45,307 nucleotides of DNA. It comes from Phycisphaerae bacterium. Its GTDB lineage: Bacteria > Planctomycetota > Phycisphaerae > Phycisphaerales > SM1A02. This document shows positions 9,560 through 19,635 of this stretch, piece by piece. The stretch is taken from contig JABHWX010000102.1 in NCBI GenBank assembly GCA_018657585.1, positions 1-45,307 on the forward strand. Direction: 5' to 3'. Position 1 is the stretch's first letter. Every line of letters begins with the position of its first letter. The position numbers and the translations under genes are program-made. A model generated the notes under the pieces. The model was not told the origin of the DNA and ran no database searches. It saw only the letters and a list, made by a program, of their open reading frames with translations.

Positions 9560-11028
9560 TGCTCTAATGAAATCTTGTTTTCTGAAACAAGCGCATGTGC
9601 AATCGAAGTGACAGGACCCGCTCCCATGATGACTATTAAATCTCCATCGCGAGCGGTCTTTTGGAGGTGAGTAATAATGTCTTCAAACTGATTGATGTGC
9701 TTCGCGTCTAATCCGTTTGCTATGAGTTTGTCAACTAGATCCTGTGAGCAAACTCTTTGTTGCTCAGTTTCTGAATCTCTCACAAAGTAGATGTGGGGAA
9801 CAATTACCTCATCTGCAGATGAAAAACTTTGTGCGAACTGGTCTAACAAGAACCTTGTTCGGCTGTGTTGATGTGGCTGGAAGACACAAATCAGTCGGTT
9901 TGGTAATTCTGCAGAACGAAGTGCTCGAAGAGTTATCTCTATCTCTGTGGGGTGGTGACCGTAGTCATCGTAGACAGTTGCGAATCCACTGTTCTTACAC
10001 GCGAATGTGCCAAGTTTTTGTAACCGCCTATCTAACCCAGTAAATTGTTCGAGTGGAGTCTTTACCATTTCCCAATCGAGTCCCAAGTGAACAGCAAGGA
10101 TAGCAGCGCCTGCAGCATTTAACGCATTATGAGAACCGGGCATTGGATTCGTCCATTGGATAGTCCACATGCCATCCCTAAGGATTCCAACGCGTTGTAC
10201 GCTTGGGTCAAAAATGATTTGGTAATCAGCTTCTGGATGAAAGCCAAAAGTTTCTACCTTGCACTTTAGACCGGGCGTGATGTTATTTCTATGCGCACCG
10301 TCATGGGCGATGAGCAAATACCCACCTTGGTCACTTTCCGGAATTCGTTTTGCAAAACCATGAAATGATTCTATTATTGCATCGAGTGATTGATAATAAT
10401 CGAGGTGGTCTTCTTCGATGTTATTGATAAGACCTAATTTTGGAAAATGATCATGAAATGACCGATTGAATTCACACGATTCGCTTATAAGAATCCCTGG
10501 TTTGCCTTTGAGAGGTCCATTGCAAATAGTTTCATTTCCCACTCTGCTTGAGCCGCCAATCTGAGCGCAGTTTGCGCCGACGATAAAACTTGGGTCAAAG
10601 CCACAGTCGAGCAGAATTGCGCAGAGCATGGATACGGTTGTTGATTTTCCATGTGTGCCAGCAACGCAGACTCCGGTGTTGCGAGTTTGAACGAACCCCA
10701 ACATTTGCGAATACGTGACGACAGGAATCCCAAGTTCGTCTCCTCTAGCAATTTCTGGATGCTCAGGCGGAATGGCTGCTGAGTGCACAAGAATGTCGAT
10801 ATTTTCGTGAATGGTGCTCCCATCTTGGACGGAAGAAATCGAGATGCCATCGCCTCTTAGTGCTCGTGTCACATCGCTTTCGATAGGATCTGTGCCTTGG
10901 ACATTTGCGCATAGATTGGTAAGAAGTCGAGCCAACCCACTCATTCCACACCCCCCGATGCCCACAAAATGGAAAAGTTTTCCTTGTACAGATTCAGAAG
11001 CAAAATCAGGAAGTGGCTGGGGCGTCAT
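9556..11028 (-). CDS. murC: UDP-N-acetylmuramate--L-alanine ligase
   Basis: 'FHFVGIGGCGMSGLARLL', 'VAGTHGKSTTVSML', 'YDDYGHHPTEI', 'CVFQPHQHSRT'. Confidence 0.95.
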   Translation of the reverse strand: MTPQPLPDFASESVQGKLFHFVGIGGCGMSGLARLLTNLCANVQGTDPIESDVTRALRGDGISISSVQDGSTIHENIDILVHSAAIPPEHPEIARGDELGIPVVTYSQMLGFVQTRNTGVCVAGTHGKSTTVSMLCAILLDCGFDPSFIVGANCAQIGGSSRVGNETICNGPLKGKPGILISESCEFNRSFHDHFPKLGLINNIEEDHLDYYQSLDAIIESFHGFAKRIPESDQGGYLLIAHDGAHRNNITPGLKCKVETFGFHPEADYQIIFDPSVQRVGILRDGMWTIQWTNPMPGSHNALNAAGAAILAVHLGLDWEMVKTPLEQFTGLDRRLQKLGTFACKNSGFATVYDDYGHHPTEIEITLRALRSAELPNRLICVFQPHQHSRTRFLLDQFAQSFSSADEVIVPHIYFVRDSETEQQRVCSQDLVDKLIANGLDAKHINQFEDIITHLQKTARDGDLIVIMGAGPVTSIAHALVSENKISLEQ

Positions 11029-11105
11029 CTGTAGATTCTATCGCCGTGATTCACTTGCTGCCTTGAACTTGGGCACCTTTCTTTTTCGATGTACAATTCA
11101 CATAC

Positions 11106-12470
11106 ATGTCCGATTTACACGCACAAATATTAATTGTTGATGACGAACCAGATCACGCCGAAGTCATGGCTGAATCTCTAAGAAGGCTTGGGCATGTTTG
11201 CACGATTGTAGATGGTTTTGAGAATGCTCAAGATGAACTCACAATGGGAACATTTGATGTCATTGTTACCGACATGGTTATGGAAGAGGAGCAATCTGGT
11301 TTAAAGGTACTAGAGTTTGCTAAGGAACATCAAGAGGGCGCAGCGACTATTGTTGTGACCGCCCACGGCGATATTCCAACTGCAAAAAAATCACTTCATG
11401 GCGGCGCTTACGATTTTATAGAAAAACCCCTTGACCTTGACGTTTTTCGAAACTTAGTGAATCGAGCTGCAGAGACTGTTATGCTTCGCCAACAAAACGA
11501 GAGTCTGAAGGGTCAAGTCGATTCTGCTTTTGGCTTTGAAGGAATCATTGGGGATTCGCCAGCGATAAGAAAAATCGTTGAACTTATACGCCAAGTTGCC
11601 CCGAGCAATCTCCCTGTACTTATCACGGGTGAATCTGGTACAGGAAAGGAATTGGTTGCCGCAGCAATTCATAACCAGTCTAAGAGAGCGTCGAAAAAGT
11701 ACGTTGCCTTTAATTGTGCAGGTCAAAGCGAGTCACTCCTGGAAGATCAACTTTTTGGACATGTCCGCGGAGCATTTACAGGTGCTGACCGAGATCGAGA
11801 AGGCGTCTTTGAATATGCAAACAGTGGAACGCTGTTTCTTGATGAAATTGGTGATATGCCTATTGCTATGCAAGCGAAGTTACTTCGAGTTCTTGAAACC
11901 GGTGATGTAGTTCGTCTTGGTCAAAATAGTGATCGTAAAACTGATGTTCGATTTGTCTCTGCGACAAACCAGGATTTGAAAGCTAGAGTGAAAAGTGGTG
12001 ACTTTAGAGAGGATTTATATTTTCGGATTAACGGTGCAGAACTCCATGTTCCACCTTTGCGTCAACGTCGAGAAGATATTCCGCTGCTCGTGAACCATGC
12101 GTTAGGTAAATTTTCTGCTGATATGGACTGCAACCGGCCAACAATTTCTGAACCTGCAATGATGAGGCTCGTTGCTTATGATTGGCCTGGAAATGTTCGC
12201 GAACTCTTTAATGTGGTTCATCGGATGGCCGTAACAGGAGAAGGTAATGTGATTACTCTTGCTCAGGTTCCAGATGAAGTACGAAGTTCCGAATCAGAAG
12301 ATTCATACGACGTTGGTAGCCTTGCAGGAATTGGTCTTGATAAATTAGAGAAAGAAGCGATTCGACAAACGCTCGCAATGACTGGTGGTAACAGAGAGCA
12401 GACTTCGAATTTACTTGGAATTGGTGAGCGAACTCTTTATCGCAAGTTAAAAGAGTACGGCATTAAATAA
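11106..12470 (+). CDS. Sigma-54-dependent response regulator (NtrC family)
   Basis: REC domain '[13 protein letters not shown]...VIVTDMVM', AAA+ 'GESGTGKEL', 'GAFTGAD', 'DEIGDMP', C-terminal Fis-type HTH. Confidence 0.95.
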   Translation: MSDLHAQILIVDDEPDHAEVMAESLRRLGHVCTIVDGFENAQDELTMGTFDVIVTDMVMEEEQSGLKVLEFAKEHQEGAATIVVTAHGDIPTAKKSLHGGAYDFIEKPLDLDVFRNLVNRAAETVMLRQQNESLKGQVDSAFGFEGIIGDSPAIRKIVELIRQVAPSNLPVLITGESGTGKELVAAAIHNQSKRASKKYVAFNCAGQSESLLEDQLFGHVRGAFTGADRDREGVFEYANSGTLFLDEIGDMPIAMQAKLLRVLETGDVVRLGQNSDRKTDVRFVSATNQDLKARVKSGDFREDLYFRINGAELHVPPLRQRREDIPLLVNHALGKFSADMDCNRPTISEPAMMRLVAYDWPGNVRELFNVVHRMAVTGEGNVITLAQVPDEVRSSESEDSYDVGSLAGIGLDKLEKEAIRQTLAMTGGNREQTSNLLGIGERTLYRKLKEYGIK

Positions 12471-12962
12471 TTACTGAATGGATCCTGTTGTAGGGTTAAT
12501 TGCAACTATGGTTGTCATTTCACTGCTCTGTAGTAGAAATTCTGCAGTTTGCGTAAAATCAACAAGCCCACCATTTGGGTCGAATGCAACCATGTTTCCT
12601 GTTGTATTGCACTGAATCGTAACGTCTGTAGATGGAGCTGCTGAGCCATATCCAAGTTGAGTTACAAGTATCTCTCCAGTAATTGGATCTGATAGGGGAG
12701 TATCGGGTTCATCAATTGTCGCAATACCCCAACCTTTTCCATTGGGGTCAACGAACAATGCTATTTCCTGCTCTGGACTTGCAATTGCAAGTATTTGAGC
12801 ATATTCAAGATCACTAACAAGTAAGCGTTTTGCAACATCGAGTTGAAGAGCATCATCATTTCCAAACATTGGAGCAGCAAGGGCTGCAAGTATTGCCAAA
12901 ATGCCAAGTGATAACATTAACTCGACAATCGTGAAGCCATGTTTTGGTGCGTTCGTTTTCAT
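12471..12962 (-). CDS. Prepilin-type protein, minor pseudopilin (GspH-like)
   Basis: N-terminal 'KHGFTIVELMLSLGILAILAALAAPMF'. Confidence 0.8.
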   Translation of the reverse strand: MKTNAPKHGFTIVELMLSLGILAILAALAAPMFGNDDALQLDVAKRLLVSDLEYAQILAIASPEQEIALFVDPNGKGWGIATIDEPDTPLSDPITGEILVTQLGYGSAAPSTDVTIQCNTTGNMVAFDPNGGLVDFTQTAEFLLQSSEMTTIVAINPTTGSIQ

Positions 12963-14671
12963 TGAAAGTTCACCATAGATAAATTATTGAAATATTCATC
13001 GCTCATATCATTCTCAAAATCATCCCAATTGAGATCATCCCAGTCAAACTGGTTAATATCATCGAATTGCGGAGGGGAGTAATTTCTGTTCGTTCCGTTG
13101 CTATGAGAATTATCGATTGTATTGTGAGCAACTCGGGCTAATCGTTCCCAACGACGAGCATCGGTGCCATGTACTACTATTTCGTAGATAACATCGTGAA
13201 GACGATCTGTTGGTTCATCTCTCCAATCAGCAAAATACGAATTATTTGCCATTGCATACGCGTCACTATCAATTGGGTACGAATCGATTGTTGCAAAGAA
13301 TGCTTGCTCAATCGATTCAAGTAGTGTGGGATTAAGTTCTGAGATTAGTTGAAGTTCACTCCGCAAACTTCCATTTTCGGTATAGAGCATTCCGTCAGTT
13401 TCCGCAAAGCCTCCGTGGTCAAGTGATTGGTCGTACAGGATACGAGAGGTTCCTCTGATGTTTACTTCCTCTCCTGCTACTCGACCACAAAGCGTAGAAG
13501 CGCCTCGCAATTCTATTTCGCAATCTGGAGCATAGAGTTCAGCTTTTACTAATGAAATGCCAGATATTTCCCAGTCATTTGAACCATGCCCATACAGTTG
13601 TACTCGGCTTGGATCCATCCAACTGTTTGAGGAATGACTTTCATCTCCAATACGGCTTGATTTTATCTTTAAGTCACCGCCAACATGGATAGCTAATGTA
13701 GCATCGTCAGCAAGCGTGATAGTTGTGTTTCTGAGTATGAGATCATCATCTACGCTAATGATGACATCACCAATAATGGTTATTGAGTGCCTACTATTGA
13801 GAGATAATACATCTACAGAATAGGTGCCTTCAGAAATATATGTGTCAGTACTATTGCTCCCGAAAGAGTGATTCAAAAACATGGGTGCGAAGTGGTCATT
13901 CCATGATCCATCACTATCGTGTTCATTACCAGCAGCGCTTAACTCAAAGGCTTTCCCCCCAGAAGGGGCTGGCGGTGGGTCAAAGAACGGTAATTGGTCA
14001 TTGAATTCAAATCGGCGTAGGTTTCTAGAGGAAAGCATTGATGAAGCATAATCATATGAATGAAGTTCTAAACTAGAAGTTGAAAATACGGTGTCGATTT
14101 GTACGGCCAATGGTTGTGTAGCAAGCGTGCCGATTTGAACTGTATTCTGTGTGTACGAAGGTGACGCAGTCCAGTTTTTAACGGTTGATGCATCGCTTAT
14201 TGTAATTTCGTCCTGAGCGAACACCGCGTATTCACTGTAGTCGACATCGAATTCATCATCATTAGGAATGATTGTTGCAGTTGCCTGTGTAATTTGAGTT
14301 CTTCCTTCAACAGTGGATAGGACGGTGATGTCAACTTCCATGGTAGATTCTGTAGGAGGCAAATCAGTTTCTTTATCGACGACTGTGATTGTAATAAAAC
14401 TATCTGAAAGTTGATAATCCTGAAGAATTACTCCATCGATGTGGTTGGTTCGCCAGTCTGCATTTGTTTCAAGGATTGCAATTGCTAGGTCGAGACCTGA
14501 CTCTGCAGCGATTCTCGCACGAGAAGCGGATGAAACATTAGTACTAATTGCAAGAGAGTTGTCTCGTGCGCTAAAGTAAGCAGTAGCCATTCCGCCAACA
14601 ACAAGAATAGCAATCATGACAAGCATCAAAGCAATACCACGCCTGCGATGTAATCGGGTTTGTGTGTTCAT
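12959..14671 (-). CDS. Pseudopilin-associated protein (GspK/PilX-like)
   Basis: 570 aa; 'RRRGIALMLVMIAILVVGGMATAYFS' N-terminus; between gspJ- and gspH-like genes with overlapping ends. Confidence 0.65.
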   Translation of the reverse strand: MNTQTRLHRRRGIALMLVMIAILVVGGMATAYFSARDNSLAISTNVSSASRARIAAESGLDLAIAILETNADWRTNHIDGVILQDYQLSDSFITITVVDKETDLPPTESTMEVDITVLSTVEGRTQITQATATIIPNDDEFDVDYSEYAVFAQDEITISDASTVKNWTASPSYTQNTVQIGTLATQPLAVQIDTVFSTSSLELHSYDYASSMLSSRNLRRFEFNDQLPFFDPPPAPSGGKAFELSAAGNEHDSDGSWNDHFAPMFLNHSFGSNSTDTYISEGTYSVDVLSLNSRHSITIIGDVIISVDDDLILRNTTITLADDATLAIHVGGDLKIKSSRIGDESHSSNSWMDPSRVQLYGHGSNDWEISGISLVKAELYAPDCEIELRGASTLCGRVAGEEVNIRGTSRILYDQSLDHGGFAETDGMLYTENGSLRSELQLISELNPTLLESIEQAFFATIDSYPIDSDAYAMANNSYFADWRDEPTDRLHDVIYEIVVHGTDARRWERLARVAHNTIDNSHSNGTNRNYSPPQFDDINQFDWDDLNWDDFENDMSDEYFNNLSMVNFQ

Positions 14672-15285
14672 GGTTGCTCCGTTGGTGGTTGGTGCAATCG
14701 GATAGATTCATCGATTACTGCGTCGTGCGTTATTCCAAAAGTAGATTCAAGTGAGAAACGAATACTGACATGAGTTGCTTCAAATGGCTCAGTTTCATTC
14801 ATCCAGAAATTGCATGAAGCAATAGCGTCAACAAGTGGGATTGATTCAACTAACCCTTCATCCTCAAAGGAATAAAGCAGGGATTCATAATCAGTATCGC
14901 TATCACATTCGGTATCGTAGGAGTCAATCATGGAATCGCTCCATTCCTCGGGAAAAACGATGAATTTCACGGCAAGAAGTTTGTTCTCCTCGTTAAATTG
15001 AATCCAACGAATCTCTGAAGCGTTGATAGTTTTGCTTTCTGTGCTGTCTTCGTGCCACAGCGTGATGTGTGAATTGTTTTTATCAACGATGCATCGTGAA
15101 GGGGCAATGTACGCACCAAGCCGTACTTGAGTTGTTGCTAATCGAATAGACGACTGTCTTCCGTCATCTTTTGATGTAAGGCTGTTTGTAGCAGCAGCCA
15201 TCATCGCTGCGATAGCTGCGCCGATGATTGCAGTGAGCCCAATAGCAAGGGTCATTTCTAACAATGATAAACCTCTGCGTTTCAT
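14668..15285 (-). CDS. Prepilin-type protein (GspJ-like)
   Basis: 'KRRGLSLLEMTLAIGLTAIIGAAIAAMMA'; overlaps neighbours by 4 nt. Confidence 0.7.
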   Translation of the reverse strand: MKRRGLSLLEMTLAIGLTAIIGAAIAAMMAAATNSLTSKDDGRQSSIRLATTQVRLGAYIAPSRCIVDKNNSHITLWHEDSTESKTINASEIRWIQFNEENKLLAVKFIVFPEEWSDSMIDSYDTECDSDTDYESLLYSFEDEGLVESIPLVDAIASCNFWMNETEPFEATHVSIRFSLESTFGITHDAVIDESIRLHQPPTEQP

Positions 15286-15731
15286 GATTGAGGCTCCGGT
15301 ATAAAACGATTTACAGAAGTTAGTTCTCTGCCATCCTTTGTAAATACTGAAACGGATACAGTTTTGCCTGTGATAAATACTAGGAGGGGCTCAACGTACA
15401 AATTAGTTTCAATGACAGAAACGGATCGGCCCAATACATCCCAATCTCCACCAATTGGAAGACCAGTTGCGTCAACAATTTCACCAACCTCTTCAGAGTA
15501 TCCATCCCATGAATCTATTGACTCCCAGGGCTCTTGCGAGAGTGTTGCAAGTAGAGACTCTGCGGCAATACTCGCGACTATTGTTGTTCGTGATTCAAGG
15601 CTCTGTTGTTGTCCACCAACAATTGCAGAGGTTATTGCAACTACGGCAACCGTAAGAATGGCAACGGCAATCATGACCTCTAGCAGAGCTAAACCACGCC
15701 TTTCAGAGGGATGTGAAGATAATGGATACAT
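15282..15731 (-). CDS. Prepilin-type protein (GspI/PilV-like)
   Basis: 'ERRGLALLEVMIAVAILTVAVVAITSAIVG'. Confidence 0.75.
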   Translation of the reverse strand: MYPLSSHPSERRGLALLEVMIAVAILTVAVVAITSAIVGGQQQSLESRTTIVASIAAESLLATLSQEPWESIDSWDGYSEEVGEIVDATGLPIGGDWDVLGRSVSVIETNLYVEPLLVFITGKTVSVSVFTKDGRELTSVNRFIPEPQS

Positions 15732-15983
15732 CGTTGAAGTAGAATCGAATACCTTTGAAGGGCAATCTTCTCTTGATGTATGAAATTGAGGTTTTAGGAT
15801 ATTGAAACCATCGTAAAACGCATGAATTGCCTATCCTCCCACTTGTTGAGTCCGATAACGAGAGCTTGGATTAGCTTGTTCTTTTGTATATATTGGGTGG
15901 TTCGCTGCATTTTTGACGAAAAAAAATAGTTCGTGCCCTTAAACCAATTGCAATGTTCTGCAGTCAGACCATAATGCCGACTT

Positions 15984-17585
15984 ATGCCGTGGCGGTTCTA
16001 CCGATACATGCTGTTTGACGTGCTGCGGCAATTTGCCATTACAGCCACCATCCTCGTAATTGTTGTTGCCTTTGGTGCGGCGATAAAACCTTTATCTAGT
16101 GAAAATTTGGTGAGCGGCTGGGACACCTTAAAGTATCTGTTTTTAGCAATAATTCCAATGCTCCAATTCGCATTGCCATTTGCAGGAGCATTTGCAGCAA
16201 CTATTTGTCTGCATCGAATGGCACAAGATAATGAGTTTATAGCGATGGCAGTTTGCGGACAATCATATATTCGTTTGCTAGCTCCAATGGCATTTTTTGG
16301 TGTGGTACTAACAATCATTGTTGCTGTATTGACGCAATCAATTATTCCAATGTTTATCGGAAAGATGGCGCAGGCTATCACCGCTGATCTCCCAAAACTT
16401 TTGAAGAGTTCCATTGAGCAAGAAACGCCTTTTGTACAGGGTGATTTAGTTATTTGGGCAAAGGATATTTTTCCAGGAGCAGATGGTCAGGAGGAGCGAA
16501 TGGCGCTTGACCAAGTTGCAGTAGCAAAATTAGACAGAGATGGAAGTGCCTCTATGTACTTCACCGCCTCAGCAGCAGTCATCGATATTGCGAGAGAGAA
16601 CAACGTAACTTCGCTTTCAGTAGAGATGAGAAATACTACACAGTGGACGCGTAGTGCAGAGGGAGCAGGAGTTTTAAAGGGTGCTCCCGAGGGTCGTCTC
16701 ACACACGAAATAAACTTACCTTCTTTAACCAATCAAAGGCTTACAGCACTGTCGATGGGTGATTTAAGAAATTTGCAAGAGCATCCTGAAGAATACAGTT
16801 ATGTAAAAAAAGCTGCAATTTCGTTAAAAACAAATCTATCGATATACGAATTTCAAACATCTATTCATAATCAAGTGGCTGAGACGGGGGAATTACAATG
16901 TGTTTCAGATGAAGGTGATCGAAGGTTCGTTATTGAGGCGGATGGATTTGATGAAGGGTTGTTTGTTGCTCCAATTAGAGTGACAGCAATTACCGATAAT
17001 GGCGATCGAAATGTACTGAATCCCGAACGAGCTTCGTTGGAGACTGAATTTGAACTAGGGGTGCTCCAGTCCACGACCTTAGTGATGAGAGATGTCGTTG
17101 TTGGAGTAGGAAAAATTGGTGAGAACCAGCGAGGCGAAATAGTGATCCCCTCATTGCAGATAATGGGGCTTTCTACTCAAGATGTTTCAGAAGTTGTTTC
17201 AACCCAATCTTTGCTTCAGCGTGGCGATCAATTGTCCCCATACAATCTAAGAATCAAAAATTCAGCAGCTAATTTGCGTAGGCATATTGTCGCGCTTGAT
17301 AATCATGTCGCTGGTCGAATCGGCCAGCGTTGGGCAGTTAGCATGTTGCCATTGCTTGCGATTCTGCTTGGAAGTGTTTTGGCTATTCGGTATACAAATA
17401 AGATGCCACTTGAGGTCTACGCACTAGTATTCGTGCCAGCAGTTATAGCCTTACTACTGGTTTTTTCTGGAGGCCAAATGATTCGGGACGCGAACGTTGG
17501 AACCGGTTTTTTTGTAATGTGGATTGGAAACATTGCACTTGTACTGTTTGTTATTTTGAACTGGTTAAAGTTGAGGGCAACTTAA
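15984..17585 (+). CDS. LptF/LptG (YjgP/YjgQ) family permease
   Basis: 533 aa; paired TM blocks at both ends with a large periplasmic domain; followed 1 nt later by a second permease. Confidence 0.85.
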   Translation: MPWRFYRYMLFDVLRQFAITATILVIVVAFGAAIKPLSSENLVSGWDTLKYLFLAIIPMLQFALPFAGAFAATICLHRMAQDNEFIAMAVCGQSYIRLLAPMAFFGVVLTIIVAVLTQSIIPMFIGKMAQAITADLPKLLKSSIEQETPFVQGDLVIWAKDIFPGADGQEERMALDQVAVAKLDRDGSASMYFTASAAVIDIARENNVTSLSVEMRNTTQWTRSAEGAGVLKGAPEGRLTHEINLPSLTNQRLTALSMGDLRNLQEHPEEYSYVKKAAISLKTNLSIYEFQTSIHNQVAETGELQCVSDEGDRRFVIEADGFDEGLFVAPIRVTAITDNGDRNVLNPERASLETEFELGVLQSTTLVMRDVVVGVGKIGENQRGEIVIPSLQIMGLSTQDVSEVVSTQSLLQRGDQLSPYNLRIKNSAANLRRHIVALDNHVAGRIGQRWAVSMLPLLAILLGSVLAIRYTNKMPLEVYALVFVPAVIALLLVFSGGQMIRDANVGTGFFVMWIGNIALVLFVILNWLKLRAT

Positions 17586-17586
17586 G

Positions 17587-18717
17587 ATGCGGAGATTGAC
17601 TTGGTACATCATGAAAAAAATGATAGTGAACTTTATAGTTCTCTTTACGTTGTTTTTTCTTCTTGGTGCAGTCATTGACATTATTGTTAATCTTGATGAA
17701 TTTGGAAAAACCGCTTCTGAAATATCTGCCGACGCTGGTTTCTTTTCGAAGATATTCAATGTTGTTCAAGTAGCTATTGGGTTTGAAGGTCCTCGCTTAT
17801 TTCAAGTATTTGCCTACCTTCATGGAGTAATCGCGATCGGTGCAATGGGATTTACTGCAGCAAGCATGTTGCGAGCACGCGAGTTTGTTGCGATTATGGC
17901 TGCAGGAATTAGTTTGCAGCGAATAGCACTTCCGTTTGTGTACGTAATGGCAGGAATAAGCGCTCTAGCTTTGGTGAATCAAGAATATATGTTGCCTCGA
18001 GTTGCACCATTACTTCTTCGAAACCACGATGAATCAATCGATAATGCAACAGCATCTTTTTCAGTCCCGTTTACAAAAGATAGTAATGGGGCTCTCCTTC
18101 TGGCACCATCGATTGATCCGAGTACTGGAATTATCACCGAGCCGTCGTTTCTAGAACGTGATGAAATTGGTAGGATGGTTCGTCAAATAAAAGCTACAAG
18201 TGCAACATGGGATACGAATACAGAGGAAGGTTGGATTCTTGAAGATGGTCTTGCTGTGGACATCGAATTTGACGAACAGACAGGGCAAGCAATAACATTC
18301 TCTCCCGTCAAAGTACATTATTATGAAACCAATTTATCCCCCCACATTCTGACGTTACGTCGGTATAGCCAATACGTCGGTATGCTTGGGATGACTCAAC
18401 TTAATCGAATGCTCGATACAAAAGGTGCCTTTGGAGATGAAACATTACTACTTCGTCACTGGTACTCACGTTTTTCTTCTATTGCAATGAACATACTCAC
18501 ACTTATCATTGTAATTCCGTTTTTTGTAACAAAAGACACAGTCGCCATTTCTAGACAAGCAGTAAAAAGTGGAGCAATCACACTTACTATTTTGTTTGGC
18601 GGTATGGTTGTTATGTTGATGCCAATTGCTGGAATACCCGCAATCGTGAGTGTGTTTCTCCCAGCAATTATTCTTATTCCAATCGCACTCCTGCGTGGTT
18701 TAACGATCAGAACCTGA
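17587..18717 (+). CDS. LptF/LptG (YjgP/YjgQ) family permease
   Basis: 376 aa; same topology as the upstream gene. Confidence 0.85.
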   Translation: MRRLTWYIMKKMIVNFIVLFTLFFLLGAVIDIIVNLDEFGKTASEISADAGFFSKIFNVVQVAIGFEGPRLFQVFAYLHGVIAIGAMGFTAASMLRAREFVAIMAAGISLQRIALPFVYVMAGISALALVNQEYMLPRVAPLLLRNHDESIDNATASFSVPFTKDSNGALLLAPSIDPSTGIITEPSFLERDEIGRMVRQIKATSATWDTNTEEGWILEDGLAVDIEFDEQTGQAITFSPVKVHYYETNLSPHILTLRRYSQYVGMLGMTQLNRMLDTKGAFGDETLLLRHWYSRFSSIAMNILTLIIVIPFFVTKDTVAISRQAVKSGAITLTILFGGMVVMLMPIAGIPAIVSVFLPAIILIPIALLRGLTIRT

Positions 18718-19635
18718 TGGGTTTATCAAGTGCTGGTCGAATATTCTTACATTAACTTTTTCGATAACCTTTTGCGCAATCTTCTCCATTTGGAAACGTT
18801 CTTGCGCCAACGTGGTTAGCCGTCGCATTTCATTTTCTACATCTTCAAAAATTGCAGTAGGAGTAGACGGAGTACCTGTAACGGTAAGCAGAACCCATCT
18901 GTCTCCAATGAAAATAGGCTCAGAGAATTCGTTGACTTTTGCAGTTGAAATTGATTCGCGGATGGTTGAAGGCCATGCTGGGTCTGAGGTTGATATAGGG
19001 TTGACGAGACCACCAAGCGATGCCGAAGGGTCAATGGAAACTTCAAGGGCAACGTCAGAAAACGTTTCGCCATCTTGTAATCGAACGATTGTTTCGTTTG
19101 CTTCTCCTAGCGTTGTTAAGACAATTATTCGTGCAGGGTACTTTGGTCCATGCACAATGGAATACATCCGTTTAACAGCTTCGTCACCTACCTCGATTTC
19201 ACTGGTAAGTTTTCGTAGTGCTGCGTTTCTCCAAAGAAGTTGAGATTTTCGTTCTGGACCAATACCTCGATCTTGAAGGATTTTATTAATCGAGTCCTCG
19301 TTAGTTCGTGAACTCAATGAAAGCAAAATATCTTCTTCATACCGAAGATCAGTTTGTAAAACTTCAAAACCATTTGTTGCAAGTTCATTTTCTAGTGCTG
19401 TAGTTAGGATTAAATCATCAAGAATTTCCTGCCCACTGCATTCCATAAGAGCAATCCACAAATCTTCTTGACGAATAGTACTATTATTGATTGTTGCAAC
19501 AATTGGCGATTTGACCTGTATCTTCATTGTTGCCTGCTGAATTGGAGGAGTAGCCTGTTTTTGGCAAGCAGAAGCGCTTAGAAAAAGGCATAACAGAAGG
19601 GGCAATCTGGACGCTACAATGGGTTGTATTAACAT
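18700..19635 (-). CDS. Parvulin-type peptidyl-prolyl isomerase-like lipoprotein (SurA/PrsA-like)
   Basis: Lipobox 'LCLFLSASAC'; rotamase-like region 'ARIIVLTTLGEANETIVRLQDGETFSDVALEVSIDPSASLGGLVNPI'; ORF can extend to 19665. Confidence 0.75.
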   Translation of the reverse strand: MLIQPIVASRLPLLLCLFLSASACQKQATPPIQQATMKIQVKSPIVATINNSTIRQEDLWIALMECSGQEILDDLILTTALENELATNGFEVLQTDLRYEEDILLSLSSRTNEDSINKILQDRGIGPERKSQLLWRNAALRKLTSEIEVGDEAVKRMYSIVHGPKYPARIIVLTTLGEANETIVRLQDGETFSDVALEVSIDPSASLGGLVNPISTSDPAWPSTIRESISTAKVNEFSEPIFIGDRWVLLTVTGTPSTPTAIFEDVENEMRRLTTLAQERFQMEKIAQKVIEKVNVRIFDQHLINPSGSDR

